DNA from: Pomphorhynchus laevis | Lineage: Eukaryota; Acanthocephala; Palaeacanthocephala; Echinorhynchida; Pomphorhynchidae | Assembly (NCBI GenBank): GCA_012934845.2 | Contig: WNNJ02003300.1 | Coordinates: 512,706-576,705 of the forward strand | DNA: 64,000 nt | Direction: 5' to 3' | Part shown: in pieces, positions 1 to 10,400 of the stretch | Numbering within the stretch: position 1 is the first letter of the stretch | How the letters are laid out: every line of letters starts with the position of its first letter | The notes under the pieces: generated by a model | Told to the model about the DNA's origin: nothing | The model's database searches: none | The model's input: only the letters and a program-made list of their open reading frames with translations | Made by a program: the position numbers and the translations under genes

Positions 1-494
1 TCTGTGGCCTGATCTCCTCAGGCCACACTTGGATTACCGCATTCAGGCTTGTTTTCCTGTCACTAAGCAAGAACTATTAGACCTGGAGTCTATTCTTAGG
101 CGCGGATCGAGGCTCTGTATTGGCATTAATGGTATTCACTATTATTATGTACGTCTAAGTCGTATTGGGATGTTGTCGGTACTTGAGAGGTATATATCCT
201 TGGAAATGCTATGTCTGTGGCGTATGTAGAATGAAGCGTTGGGTTACCCCACCGATGTAATCACTAGGCGGGTAGGTAAGTTGCGGAGACATAGCATAGT
301 CTTGTATAAATTTGGATTTGGCAGATTACCAAAAGTGTATAGACTCTCGAGGAGAGGAATTAACATGTGAAATTCGTTTCCTGAGGAAGTCGTTGCAGCC
401 CCAGTTTTAGAACGTTTAAATCACAATGCTACAAATGGATACGTGAACAGTGCCGCCATTCAACACTACCACTGGAATACCCTAATTAGCTACG
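1..494 (+). mobile_element. CR1-like LINE, 3' terminal part (cut by window edge)
   Basis: The sequence matches, with scattered differences, the 3' end of the longer LINE at 46302-48135: the same C-terminal reverse-transcriptase tail (CIQACFPVTKQELLDLE, then LSRIGMLSVLERYISLEMLC) and the same closing stretch that ends at CTAATTAGCTACGTT. Several frame breaks and at least one in-frame stop show that it is a dead copy. Its 3' UTR is interrupted at about 495 by a second LINE fragment in the opposite orientation. Clade assignment rests on the related copies at 46 and 55 kb. Only the 3' end is visible because the element runs off the window. Confidence 0.85.
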
Positions 495-575
495 TTAAAA
501 AAAGATTTATTTTAACGTGGCAAATGCGTGCCAGCGCACGCGCTAATGACCACAACAAAACAATACTGTCGTCGC
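495..575 (-). mobile_element. Extreme 3' fragment of the L2-like LINE, inserted in a CR1-like LINE tail
   Basis: The reverse complement reads as the last roughly 75 bases of the L2-like LINE found at 24000-24065 and 45750-45805: the TTTGTTTTGTTGTGGTCAT block, the GC-rich hairpin (GCGTGC and GCACGC arms around a four-base loop) and the terminal GTTAAAATAAATC run. It is a very severely 5'-truncated copy that landed in the 3' UTR of the CR1-like LINE, so it is younger than that host copy. Confidence 0.85.
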
Positions 576-660
576 GATACTATCCCGGTCGTCGCGATAT
601 TGGGATCCCGGTCGTCGACGACCGGGATACTACAAACTATCCCGGTCGTCGCGATACCAT
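576..660. repeat. Short GC-rich repeat cluster with a palindrome
   Basis: The motif CCCGGTCGTCGCGATA occurs twice in direct orientation, and a related copy forms a palindrome, CCGGTCGTCGACGACCGG, centred near 616. The cluster is GC-rich against an AT-rich background. I do not recognise a family; it may be residual repeat sequence near the truncated LINE insertion. Confidence 0.6.
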
Positions 661-759
661 CAAAAACTTCGAATTCGGATCGTTAGCCTTAATCACGTTA
701 ATCGCTGAGACAGAACTTGCACCCCTGTCGATAATAAGATAGTCTGCGTAGTCTATTTA

Positions 760-1188
760 AATTTTAATTCACATAGGGCAAAAAAATATTTCGACTCAAG
801 GGGGTACATGGGATAAAAATGCTTGGGAAACACTTTGGAAGATAAAGTCAAATAGTTAAATATTATTACAGACGACATGTCACAGTTGCTTACATTAGTC
901 GCTTGATTTAAACAGTATAATTTGTTTACTCGTTGTTATTCAATATTTCCGAGGCTAAACTATATATCAAATATGCATCGACACATTTTTAATCATTACC
1001 TTATTATATTAATTGCTGATACATTTTATAAACTTACATTTTGTATTAGATTTTAGTCATCAATATTTGTATCAAGCTGCCTTAAAGAATTTTACATTTA
1101 CTAGATCAGGCTACTTTTGTAAATGGACCGGCCTAATCTAATGAGATTATAAACAGCTGATTTATTCACTTTTAGATCTGTTTTATAA
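760..1188 (+). other. AT-rich upstream region of the CHERP gene
   Basis: No coding frame or repeat family is recognisable. The stretch lies directly upstream of the CHERP start codon and probably contains its promoter and 5' UTR, but I see no decisive core-promoter motif. Confidence 0.4.
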
Positions 1189-3573
1189 ATGGCAAACTCA
1201 ACCGATGATGATGAAATTGTGTCTCGTGAAATGATAGATAAGTATGCTCAGTTTGTAGCGAGGAATGGCCCACAATTTGAGCAGATGACTTTGACAAAAC
1301 AATACAACAATCCTAGATTTGCATTTATTCACCCGAATGGCCCTATGAATGATTACTATCAAAACCAATTGATGCTAGAGCGTCAGAAATATATGCCGAC
1401 TAATAGAACTGTACCATCGTATATGAGTAGTAGACTAAACATACCAGCTGCATCAGGGATTCAACCAGCTGCAACTCGAATGACTCACGGATACTATAAT
1501 GAAGGTAGCGGCATGTATATAAATGATTTCTACGAGGGATCGGATCACGTACCTTATGGATGCCCTGATCCACCATCAGGTAGTTTGATACCCTCTCAGA
1601 TGATGCAACCACCTGTAAGAAATTCGATGTATTGGCGGTCAGCAGAATGTTCTATGGCTGACTATGATGAACCTTCGAATCCGCGAATGTACACTCCCAA
1701 TGAGATAAGTCATCCACCTCCTCCGTTAATTTTACTGCGCTTGTTGTCTGGTATTCGAGATGTAAGCACTCCATATTTCAAACATAGAGCCATCCGAGCT
1801 TGTTCATGTATTAAGAACAGACTGCATCGAATTGCTGTACAGTTAAAAATAGATAGAACTTCTTTAGACAATGTTGTATACAAAGCTATGGAATCTTGCA
1901 CAAAGGATAACATTTCAAACGCTAGAAGCGTTATTGTCGATAAGCTTATTGATAGCTCAGCACATGCTAACTTTGTGGTTTGTTTATTTATGGAGAAAAT
2001 TTTGATTACTCCCATCATGGACGAATCGTCAGTAACCTCAACAGATAATGCTGCTCAATTACGACTACATTCAATTTACTTGTTAAATGATGTGCTGTCA
2101 CATGCATCTAAAGATGGTAAAAAACTGGAGATACTTCAGCAGGAACTAGAATCTGCATTACCATTACTTTTTGCTGGTGCAGCCTTTAAAATTACCGAAA
2201 ATGGATTACCATGCGAGTTAGAGCAAATTGATATCGAACGATGCAGCAAACTTATCAAATTGCTTGATTTGTGGAAAAAAAATGAATATTTTAGCAATCC
2301 AGACAATTTAGTGGAACTTGCCGAGGGGATTGCTTGTCTTAGTAGCGATATCAACGGTGACGAGTATCAGGAAAGTTCAAATCGTCTAGCACACTATGCA
2401 GATTCTTATATTGACAAAGAATTTAAACCTGAACTTGACAGATTCGAAGCGCGAAATTCTCAATACGGCTATAATCAAATACCACCAGACCCTATGCCGG
2501 TGTATTTACATAATAATAGCAGTAATAATTATTTACAACGACCTTATTTTTCTCAACCGCCATACAGAGCAAATTCCTTTGATTATCATCATCATCGATC
2601 AAATCCTCCACCTAGATACGCTCCCCTACTGGCTACTCCTCCGCCACCTGCGTTTGATCCATCACAGCCACCTCCGGGCTTTGGTCCAACGTACCGTTAC
2701 CCAAATCCACTACCGTTAACCTCAGGTTTTCATCGTCCACGTTATCCTATTGGAACAATTCCAAGAGAAAGGCATCAAATTGCTAGTAATGTTGAACAAG
2801 CTAATATAATACCCCCTTTTGTCGATCCTCCAGTATTTACAGAGGAATGTAGTGAGCCGCAATATTATGATTTGCCTGCTGGTCTCATGTGTTTACACAT
2901 TGGTCCAAGTGATTGTGACTATGATCCTCTGGATCCCAAACTTATTCGCCCATTGTCTCCTCCAACAGATAAAGAAATTGTAAAGATTAATGCAGCATTA
3001 GATAGATTTTACGAGGAGTCACGTACCAAAGATGGATGGGAGCCAAGTGGATTATTTGAATTTTATAAACAAAAGTTTACAAAGAAGGTCGCAAAACGAA
3101 AAGAGCTTTACGAAAAGCGGGTTAAACGAAGAGAAACTTCACGAAGTCTATCTCGTAGTCGTTCATGTAGCAGTTCTTGCTCTTCTAGATCTCAATCATC
3201 AGATAGAACATCTGATGATGGTAACATGCGATCAAGCAATCGAAGCTTTTCTCCAGATCATACTACAGTTCGTCGAAAATTAACTTCAGCTCCTGAGGTT
3301 ATTCCAGATCAAAACCTCGTCGTTTCTGCGGAGCATACAAAGAGCAGACCTCTCGATCAAACAAATAAAGGACATCAACTTTTGCAGAAGATGGGTTGGA
3401 GTGGAGCTGGTTTAGGTAAACAAGAGCAAGGGATAGTTGAGCCTATTAACCAGGGAGAGATTCGAGATAAAAGTGATAAATACAAAGGTGTAGGTGTTGA
3501 TCACGATGTATTTGACGAATTTCGAAAATCACGAAGTAAAAAGTACTCTAGGTCTTGGATTGAGAAACGATGA
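1189..3573 (+). CDS. CHERP: Calcium homeostasis endoplasmic reticulum protein (CHERP), SURP/CID/G-patch splicing factor
   Basis: A 794-residue uninterrupted frame. Residues about 14-65 form a SURP module (MIDKYAQFVARNGPQFEQMT with the FAFIHP...YYQNQL core). Residues about 175-350 form a CID fold that in this family contacts the RNA polymerase II C-terminal domain. A Pro/Tyr-rich linker follows (about 420-545), then a family-specific block (YYDLPAGLM, DYDPLDP, GWEPSGLFEFY), a short Arg/Ser-rich tract (about 650-680) and a G-patch near 727-768 (LLQKMGWSGAGLGKQEQG). Known CHERP proteins act in U2-snRNP-associated pre-mRNA splicing and affect calcium release; fly scaf6 is related. The ATG at 1189 gives the N terminus expected from vertebrate CHERP. 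The absence of introns over 2.4 kb is notable, since the neighbouring genes have introns. No poly(A) tract or target duplication suggests a retrocopy. Confidence 0.93.
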   Translation: MANSTDDDEIVSREMIDKYAQFVARNGPQFEQMTLTKQYNNPRFAFIHPNGPMNDYYQNQLMLERQKYMPTNRTVPSYMSSRLNIPAASGIQPAATRMTHGYYNEGSGMYINDFYEGSDHVPYGCPDPPSGSLIPSQMMQPPVRNSMYWRSAECSMADYDEPSNPRMYTPNEISHPPPPLILLRLLSGIRDVSTPYFKHRAIRACSCIKNRLHRIAVQLKIDRTSLDNVVYKAMESCTKDNISNARSVIVDKLIDSSAHANFVVCLFMEKILITPIMDESSVTSTDNAAQLRLHSIYLLNDVLSHASKDGKKLEILQQELESALPLLFAGAAFKITENGLPCELEQIDIERCSKLIKLLDLWKKNEYFSNPDNLVELAEGIACLSSDINGDEYQESSNRLAHYADSYIDKEFKPELDRFEARNSQYGYNQIPPDPMPVYLHNNSSNNYLQRPYFSQPPYRANSFDYHHHRSNPPPRYAPLLATPPPPAFDPSQPPPGFGPTYRYPNPLPLTSGFHRPRYPIGTIPRERHQIASNVEQANIIPPFVDPPVFTEECSEPQYYDLPAGLMCLHIGPSDCDYDPLDPKLIRPLSPPTDKEIVKINAALDRFYEESRTKDGWEPSGLFEFYKQKFTKKVAKRKELYEKRVKRRETSRSLSRSRSCSSSCSSRSQSSDRTSDDGNMRSSNRSFSPDHTTVRRKLTSAPEVIPDQNLVVSAEHTKSRPLDQTNKGHQLLQKMGWSGAGLGKQEQGIVEPINQGEIRDKSDKYKGVGVDHDVFDEFRKSRSKKYSRSWIEKR

Positions 3574-4109
3574 ATCGTTTTGAGCCTATATTAAATCGTT
3601 GTAATGTTTTCTACACCCGTGTATATTGAACAGTTTTTATTTGTTCTTATTGTTTTAATATTTATAAAAATATATAAAATGTTTAAATATTACAACGTTA
3701 ATAAGACAACGTTAATGTTTTGTTATGAATCAGTAAACTAAAATTTATTCTTTTAAGTACCAAAAAATATTTACAGCTCTAACATAAGACATAGGATAAT
3801 CCTTCATTGATTTTTAATCTTATCGTGAAGCATCGTACAAAACTAATGTTTAATAAAAATGATTTAATGTAAATGCCTATCAACAATAAGTAATTTGTTC
3901 TGAAATTTAATATTTAATTTATTTAAAACTCAATGCTCTCATTTCATTTTCATATATTCTACAATTAATTTAATTTCAACTGTTATTCAAATGATAGACA
4001 ATGATCTTTTATATCTGTTATTTATACTATCAATTAACAAAATTATTTAATATATAATTATATTAACAAAATAATTTACAGCTATTTACGAAATTTATGT
4101 AATTTATAG
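3574..4109. other. Intergenic region between CHERP and UBXN6
   Basis: About 540 bases of AT-rich sequence with no recognisable gene or repeat. It must carry the 3' UTR and polyadenylation signal of CHERP and the 5' region of UBXN6. Both genes are on the + strand. Confidence 0.5.
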
Positions 4110-4440
4110 ATGGTTAATTTTAAGAATTTAATGAACAAGTTTGTAGTAAATCAAAAATTTAAAAAAGCTGGTGAAGGACGGCGTCTTGATTCAATGTCAG
4201 CTGCTGAGTCAGTGAATAAACTTGAAGACACTGCTGATAATGCCGGATCAGCGTTACCAAGCGAAGCTGCTAAGCTTGCAGCAATAAATCGCATACAAAA
4301 GAGTAAAAAGCCTGAAAGTATTTTGAAAATTTGCTATTTATTATTTTTGATATCCGTGGTGTTTTGAAGCTATCAATCGTAGTGCGGATGCTATACGACG
4401 AAGGGCGAGAGAAGAGCTTGCGAAGGAAATGACATTGACG
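4110..4440 (+). CDS. UBXN6: UBXN6 exons 1 and 2 with a 52-bp intron
   Basis: Exon 1 (4110-4317) carries the conserved N terminus. The intron at 4318-4369 starts GTATTTTG and ends TTTTGAAG. Exon 2 (4370-4440) encodes the helix [18 protein letters not shown]. Reading past 4317 without splicing gives a hydrophobic tail that does not belong to the family, whereas splicing restores the conserved [11 protein letters not shown] sequence. This supports the intron directly. Confidence 0.88.
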
Positions 4441-7400
4441 GTAATTTGAATATCAGAGTTGGTTTTCGGTAATATTATTTAAGATATATTGTTCTAATTC
4501 TTTTCTGTTTGTTATCGTGATGTGTTCCCTTATTTTTCCAGGGATAAAATGAAGAATCAAATGAAGAAATCATATTTAGATTCTAAAAAGATCAGGTTTT
4601 AACTATTCTTACCAATTCTGAGAAAATTAATTTAATTAAATTAGTAATTAAATATAAATATATTTTGCATTTAGACTGAATATGATGTAGGACGTGTAAT
4701 TATTAGGACGTGTAATTATTTGCGATTTTTTAATTAAAAGTTTACGACAAGACTATATATTTATTCATTAAGGAAATTTCACGTTTAAACATTTTAAACG
4801 TTCTAATTAAATATCAATTTAAAACTTAAATTTCATATTAGAAATTGTAAATAATGAAATTTACAAAAATCAATTTACAAAAATCAATATGAGATTAATT
4901 AATATAAGAAGTATTTATTATTTATAACAATTTGAATTTAATTATTTAAATTTTAACAATTATGAGATTAATTAATTAATTAATATAAGAAATATTTATT
5001 ATTTATAACTATTTGAATTTATTATTAACAAGTATTTATTATTTATTTAATTATTTAAATTTTGACAAGTATTTATTATTTATTTAATTATTTAAATTTT
5101 AACATTATTTTTTAGCGTTATTTTTACAAAATTTTAAAAATGTTCTTTTTCTGATGATCGCAGTTGCCATTAAAATATTAAATAATCCTTTGGTCTTTGA
5201 TTTTTCTTTGTTTCTATAAACTAACGTTTAATATATTTTGTATTAGAATAAGATACTTGATAATCAAATTTTATCAGAGGAAATACGATAGTATCATGTA
5301 GTTGGCCCCTCTAACTACATGATACTACATTTATATTGGGTCGAGGAATATAAATTGAAAGCTGATATTTATGTTGGGTAGAGGAGTTAGGGGCCGAAAC
5401 CTGATAGCATAGCTGTTCCTCATCAGTTCCTCATGATGACCTCTTATCCTTATTCTGATACGACGTCTGTTATTTATTAGTCAATTCATAAAAGTGACTT
5501 CTATTTTAAATTTCAATTTTATAATAAAGCATTATAACAATTATTTATTAATAGATACATATTTTAAACTAGGTTACTATAAAAATAACATCAAGCAGAA
5601 AATAGTAAAATATATAAATCAGCACAATAATATAAAGAATAAATTTAAACTCTTAAGTGGCAAATTTTTATGGATGGATAATAAATAATATACTTTGCAT
5701 CAGAATAAGATACTAGATAGTTATTTCAGAGGAAATACATCATTAGCATGTATTTGGCCCCGCTGCTATGTTGGGTAGAGGAGTTAGGGGCCGAAACCTG
5801 ATAGCATAGCAGTTCCTCCTGATGACCTCTAATTCTTATTCTGATATTACATCTGTTATTTATTAGTCAATTCATAAAAATGACGTTTATTTTAAATTTC
5901 AATTTTTTATTTAGCTTGATTTAAATTTAAAAAAATCTTTTATAATTTAAAAAAAATGATATTATCTTTTATAATATTATAAAACTTTTATTTTATAATA
6001 TAAAATAAAAGTTTTATTTAATATTATAAAACTTTTTTCTTTTAATTATAAAACTTTATTTATAAAAGTTTTATAATTTTTTTAATTTCTAAATTTTATT
6101 ATTTTTAATATTAAAAAATATTTATTTATTATTTTTTACATATTATATTTTTATATATTATTTATAAAATACGTAGCTTCAGTTTGATGATATGATTTCT
6201 TAAGAATCATCTAAGAATTTATTTTTTATGATGTATGATTAAGCTTTACTTAATCATACATCTTTACTTTGCTTAAAATTAAGCTAAATAAAATTAAACT
6301 CTAACTTTGAATTAATCAAATCAGCTAACTGTGTCTACGTATTGTTATATAATTATAAAATAAACAAAACATAATAATGCGAAATCAAAATTTAATAATT
6401 AAATAAGAAAATTAATAATTGTTTTTAGATTTTTTATAATCTAAATCAAATTAAAATAAAAAATTGAAATTTAAAATACGTCATTTTTATGATATTTCAT
6501 AAAAATTTTAACCATATGAAGTAAATTCTCACATAACATTTTAAATTCCGACGAACTTGGTGAAATGCTTCCACTAGCTGAACTTGCAATTGATTCTCCA
6601 GGAGAACTCGTTGGTGATCGATTACTATTTGCATTTGCCTGACTGCATATTTCCATCAAGGTTGATGATAACTGTTGAACATTATTCATACTGTATTTCT
6701 AACGTTGAAAGTAAATAAAAGATGTTGCCAATTGTCTAAAAAACTAGGTTGTGTCAAAACATCTAAGTTAGATTTAGATATCTAAACATTAGAGCGAAAT
6801 TGGAAAAATAATTGTTTTGAATATAAAGAAGAAATCAAATCATCTCACTGAGTCTACGTATTTAATATAATTATAAAATAAACAAAACATAATAATGCTA
6901 AATCAAAATTTAATAATTAAATAATAAAATTAATAATTGTTTTTAGATTTTCTATAATTTAAATCAAGTTAAAAAAATAAAAATAAAAATACGTCATTTT
7001 TATGATATTTCATAATCATCAACATATACAGATTACAAAATAAGCAAATCAAATCAGCTAACTGAGTCTACGTATTTAATATAAATATTAAATAAACAAA
7101 ACATAATAATGCTAAATCAAAATTTAAAATAAAAAAATAAAAATAAAAATAAAAAATAAAAAATAAAATTTGAAATAAAAGTCATTTTTATAAATTGACT
7201 ATTAAATAACAGACGTTGTATCAGAATAAGAATTAGAGATCATCAGGAGGAACTGCTATGCTATCAGGTTTCGGCCCCTAACTCCTCTACCCAACATAGC
7301 AGCGGGGCCAAATACATGCTAATGATGTATTTCCTCTGATAAAACTATCTAGTATCTTATTCTAATGCAAAGTATATTATTTATTATCCATCCATAAAAA

Positions 7401-10400
7401 TTTGCCACTTAAGAGTTTAAATTTATTCTTTATATTATTGTGTTGATTTATATATTTTACTATTTTCTGCTTGATGTTATTTTTATAGTAACCTAGTTTA
7501 AAATATGTATCTATTAAATTATTTAAATGATTTTAAAGAAAGCCAATATCATTACATATTGTTGCAATTCTTAAAATTTCATTATTTAATGTATTATATT
7601 TTATATTATATGGTATGCATGAATGCTCATGCAAAAATATGTTTCTTGTAAATTTAAATATGTCATCTTTACGATATAAATTAATAGTAGTTTTAGTTAA
7701 TGTTAATTTAATGTTCATATCTAGATATACACCTTCTTTATCATTAATATTGGTTTTGTTAAGAATAAGGCTTTCTGGATAAATGTGCTCACTAATTGAA
7801 TAAAAATTATTAGAATTAAATACACATATATCATCAATGTATCGAAACATATATTTCATATATTTATATTGTTTAGATTTAGTTTTTACACAGTTATGAA
7901 CAAATTCATATTCTATAAAGCTTAAAAACAAGTCAGCTATAATTGGGCTACTATTACCACCCATTGGAACACCTTTTACTTGTCTAAATATAGATGTCCC
8001 TACTTTTAAATAATTTTGATTTATCAAAATATTTAAGGATTCTATTAATTCAATTTTATCCATATATTTATATTTATTTGATGGTTTAATTTTTGTTAGA
8101 TAGGCGTTATAATTATTATAACATATATATGTATATCTTTTTCCGAATATAAGATTAATTAATTTTACTAACGCTTCTTTAATATCTACTAAATCTAGAT
8201 TTGTATAAAGCGTACTAAAATCGTATGTATTTATATTTTGAAAATTTATTCCTTTTGTCTGTTCTAAAAATTCTTTTGTAGAATTAATACTGAAATAGTG
8301 TTTTATACCAGTATTAATTTCGATTACCTTGCAATATTTTTTAAAATGTGCTTTAATTACTTTAAGTATTTTATTCATATAGACAGAAAGTGGTTTTAAT
8401 GTACATTTAAACGCACTACATATGAACCTAGGTTTTATTGGATTTTTATGTAATTTTGGATTCCAATATAATATAGGTATAGTTTTATTATCTAATTCAA
8501 CCTTTATACCCTTTTTATCCATTATAGAACAGTGACTTGTAATAATTGTTTCTAAACTCAACTCACTACGTTCATATGTTGGATTTACATTTAAATCATT
8601 AGAATTAACTTCTTTCATTAGTATATCATAATAAAGCTTTTTGCATATGAAGACAAAGTTATTACTAGCTTTATCAATAGTTGTTATTATATAGTTATCC
8701 TTTAATTTAGTAAGTTCTTTATACATATCTTTATTAATTTTATCTTTCCTTTTATAATTGTTTGTTATTTTCATTTTATTTTTAATTTTATCAAATATAT
8801 AATCTTTCCAAATTTTTATCTTAGATATATTCGAGCTTTCACTATTAATCAGCTTGCCTAAGTAAGCATTTAAGTTATTATATAACGAATTGTAAATTTT
8901 ATTTTTGTTGTTATTATTTAATCTATATTTATACCCTTTTGATAGCAGCTTTCTTAATTCACAATTTTCAATTAATTCTAGATTATGGGTACATATATGT
9001 TCATTTATTTTATCAAAACTAAGACTTTTACAATTGCATTCTGTTTCCATTATGTTTCTAATATTATCGTTACATATTGATTTTAATTCTTTATTATAAT
9101 TACAAATTTTTCGTCCTAATGGTGGTAGGAGTTTATACCTTATTTTAGGAATATATTTACTTAAATCTGACCCTATTATTTCTTTACTTTTAGAATTATT
9201 TAAAAGTCCGGCTATATTTATGTTATCTATACATTTATTAATGAAGTTTATGGTTAATGTATATTTTCTATTGTTATTATTAACATTTATTGTACGATTA
9301 TAGTATTTTGTATTACAATAACTGTCTATTATACAACTTAGCCTATCATAGTCGTTAATTAATTTTTGATTTATTGAACATATGATATCTTTAGAAAAAC
9401 TTCTTATATTTACATAAAGATCTTTTAGCTTATTATCACTTAAAAGTTGTTTTAACATTTCTAATTGTTCATTTATATACATATATTTTTTAATATTTTT
9501 AACTCTATTTTTCCTATTCCTTTTATCACCATGACTTCTTGGTTTGCGTTTAACCGGATTATTATAATATAGTTGTTTATTATGTATTATACTACTTCTG
9601 CCAATTCCTTGTACCACGTCATTCAATCCTAATGGGTACATGGAATTAAGCGTTTTAATCCAAAAATCTTCTTTTTCTAATAGTTTTTGATTTAATATTA
9701 AAATGTTTTCTTCGATAATATGTTCTAAAATAAATAATTTACAGTTTTTAATATCATGTCCTATTAATCTCATATGTTTATGAAATATAGTTTGACTATT
9801 ATGCTGTATATTATATATGTTGCCTAAATCTAGTTTTTAACATTTGATATGTTTTCCTTATATATTGCAATCCACATGTGCATTGTATTAGATACACTAC
9901 ACCTGCGGTATTGCAGTTACAATTATTATTAATATTTAATGAAAAACATTTGTTTGTCTATTTTAAAAAGCATTAAATTTCAATGTAAAACTTAATTATT
10001 TAATTAAGTTTTACTTAATTAAATAATTAAGTAAAATTAATATTAATTTTAATTCTTAAATGGTCTGTTTGATATTATCCTCGTGTGGTTGTTTGAAAGT
10101 TATCAGCATCACTGTACACTACAATCAGCGTGGGTGGACCTCATCAGCAGTGAGCCCACGCCTACATTTCATGTTTCGGTTTTTTACTGCTTCCGCTGAT
10201 TCCTTGTCGCCGAAATGCTGGTTTATATTTGGCTTATATACCAAATTACACAATTAATGTGTTCTATATTTGGTGTGGGCGGTAACTAATATTCGCAATT
10301 CGAATCCACCACACACCGATTTTTTATTCCGTTCTTATACGAAATGTTCACTGGACAGTAAACCGTAAGCTGTCTTTTTACTATTGTGAATATTGCATAC

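Larger units (their letters stand above)
7045..9960 (-). mobile_element. Naiad-type (domain-permuted) Penelope-like retroelement, nearly complete
   Basis: Reading on the - strand, the element has an N-terminal GIY-YIG-like nuclease region (9957-9774), a Penelope-type RT ORF (9773-7533), an AT-rich 3' UTR and the conserved terminal motif (about 7345-7199), ending near 7045 with CAGCTAACTGAGTCTACG. Having the GIY-YIG region before the RT instead of after it is the hallmark of the Naiad/Chlamys clade of Penelope-like elements. At least six other copies of its end motif lie in this window. It lies antisense inside UBXN6 intron 2. The 5' end seems to be lost near 9960, since no initiating ATG precedes the nuclease frame. 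Confidence 0.85.

Noticed and set aside
4318-4367. Hydrophobic C-terminal tail of the 85-codon frame at 4110
   Set aside because: It is the read-through of a 52-bp intron with GT and AG ends; splicing restores conserved UBXN6 sequence.
5278-5470. Standard hammerhead ribozyme in the Naiad end motif
   Set aside because: GAAA and CTGATGA strings are present and partly complementary at their flanks, but stem I and the position next to the core do not fit a canonical hammerhead. Retained only as a structured-motif finding.
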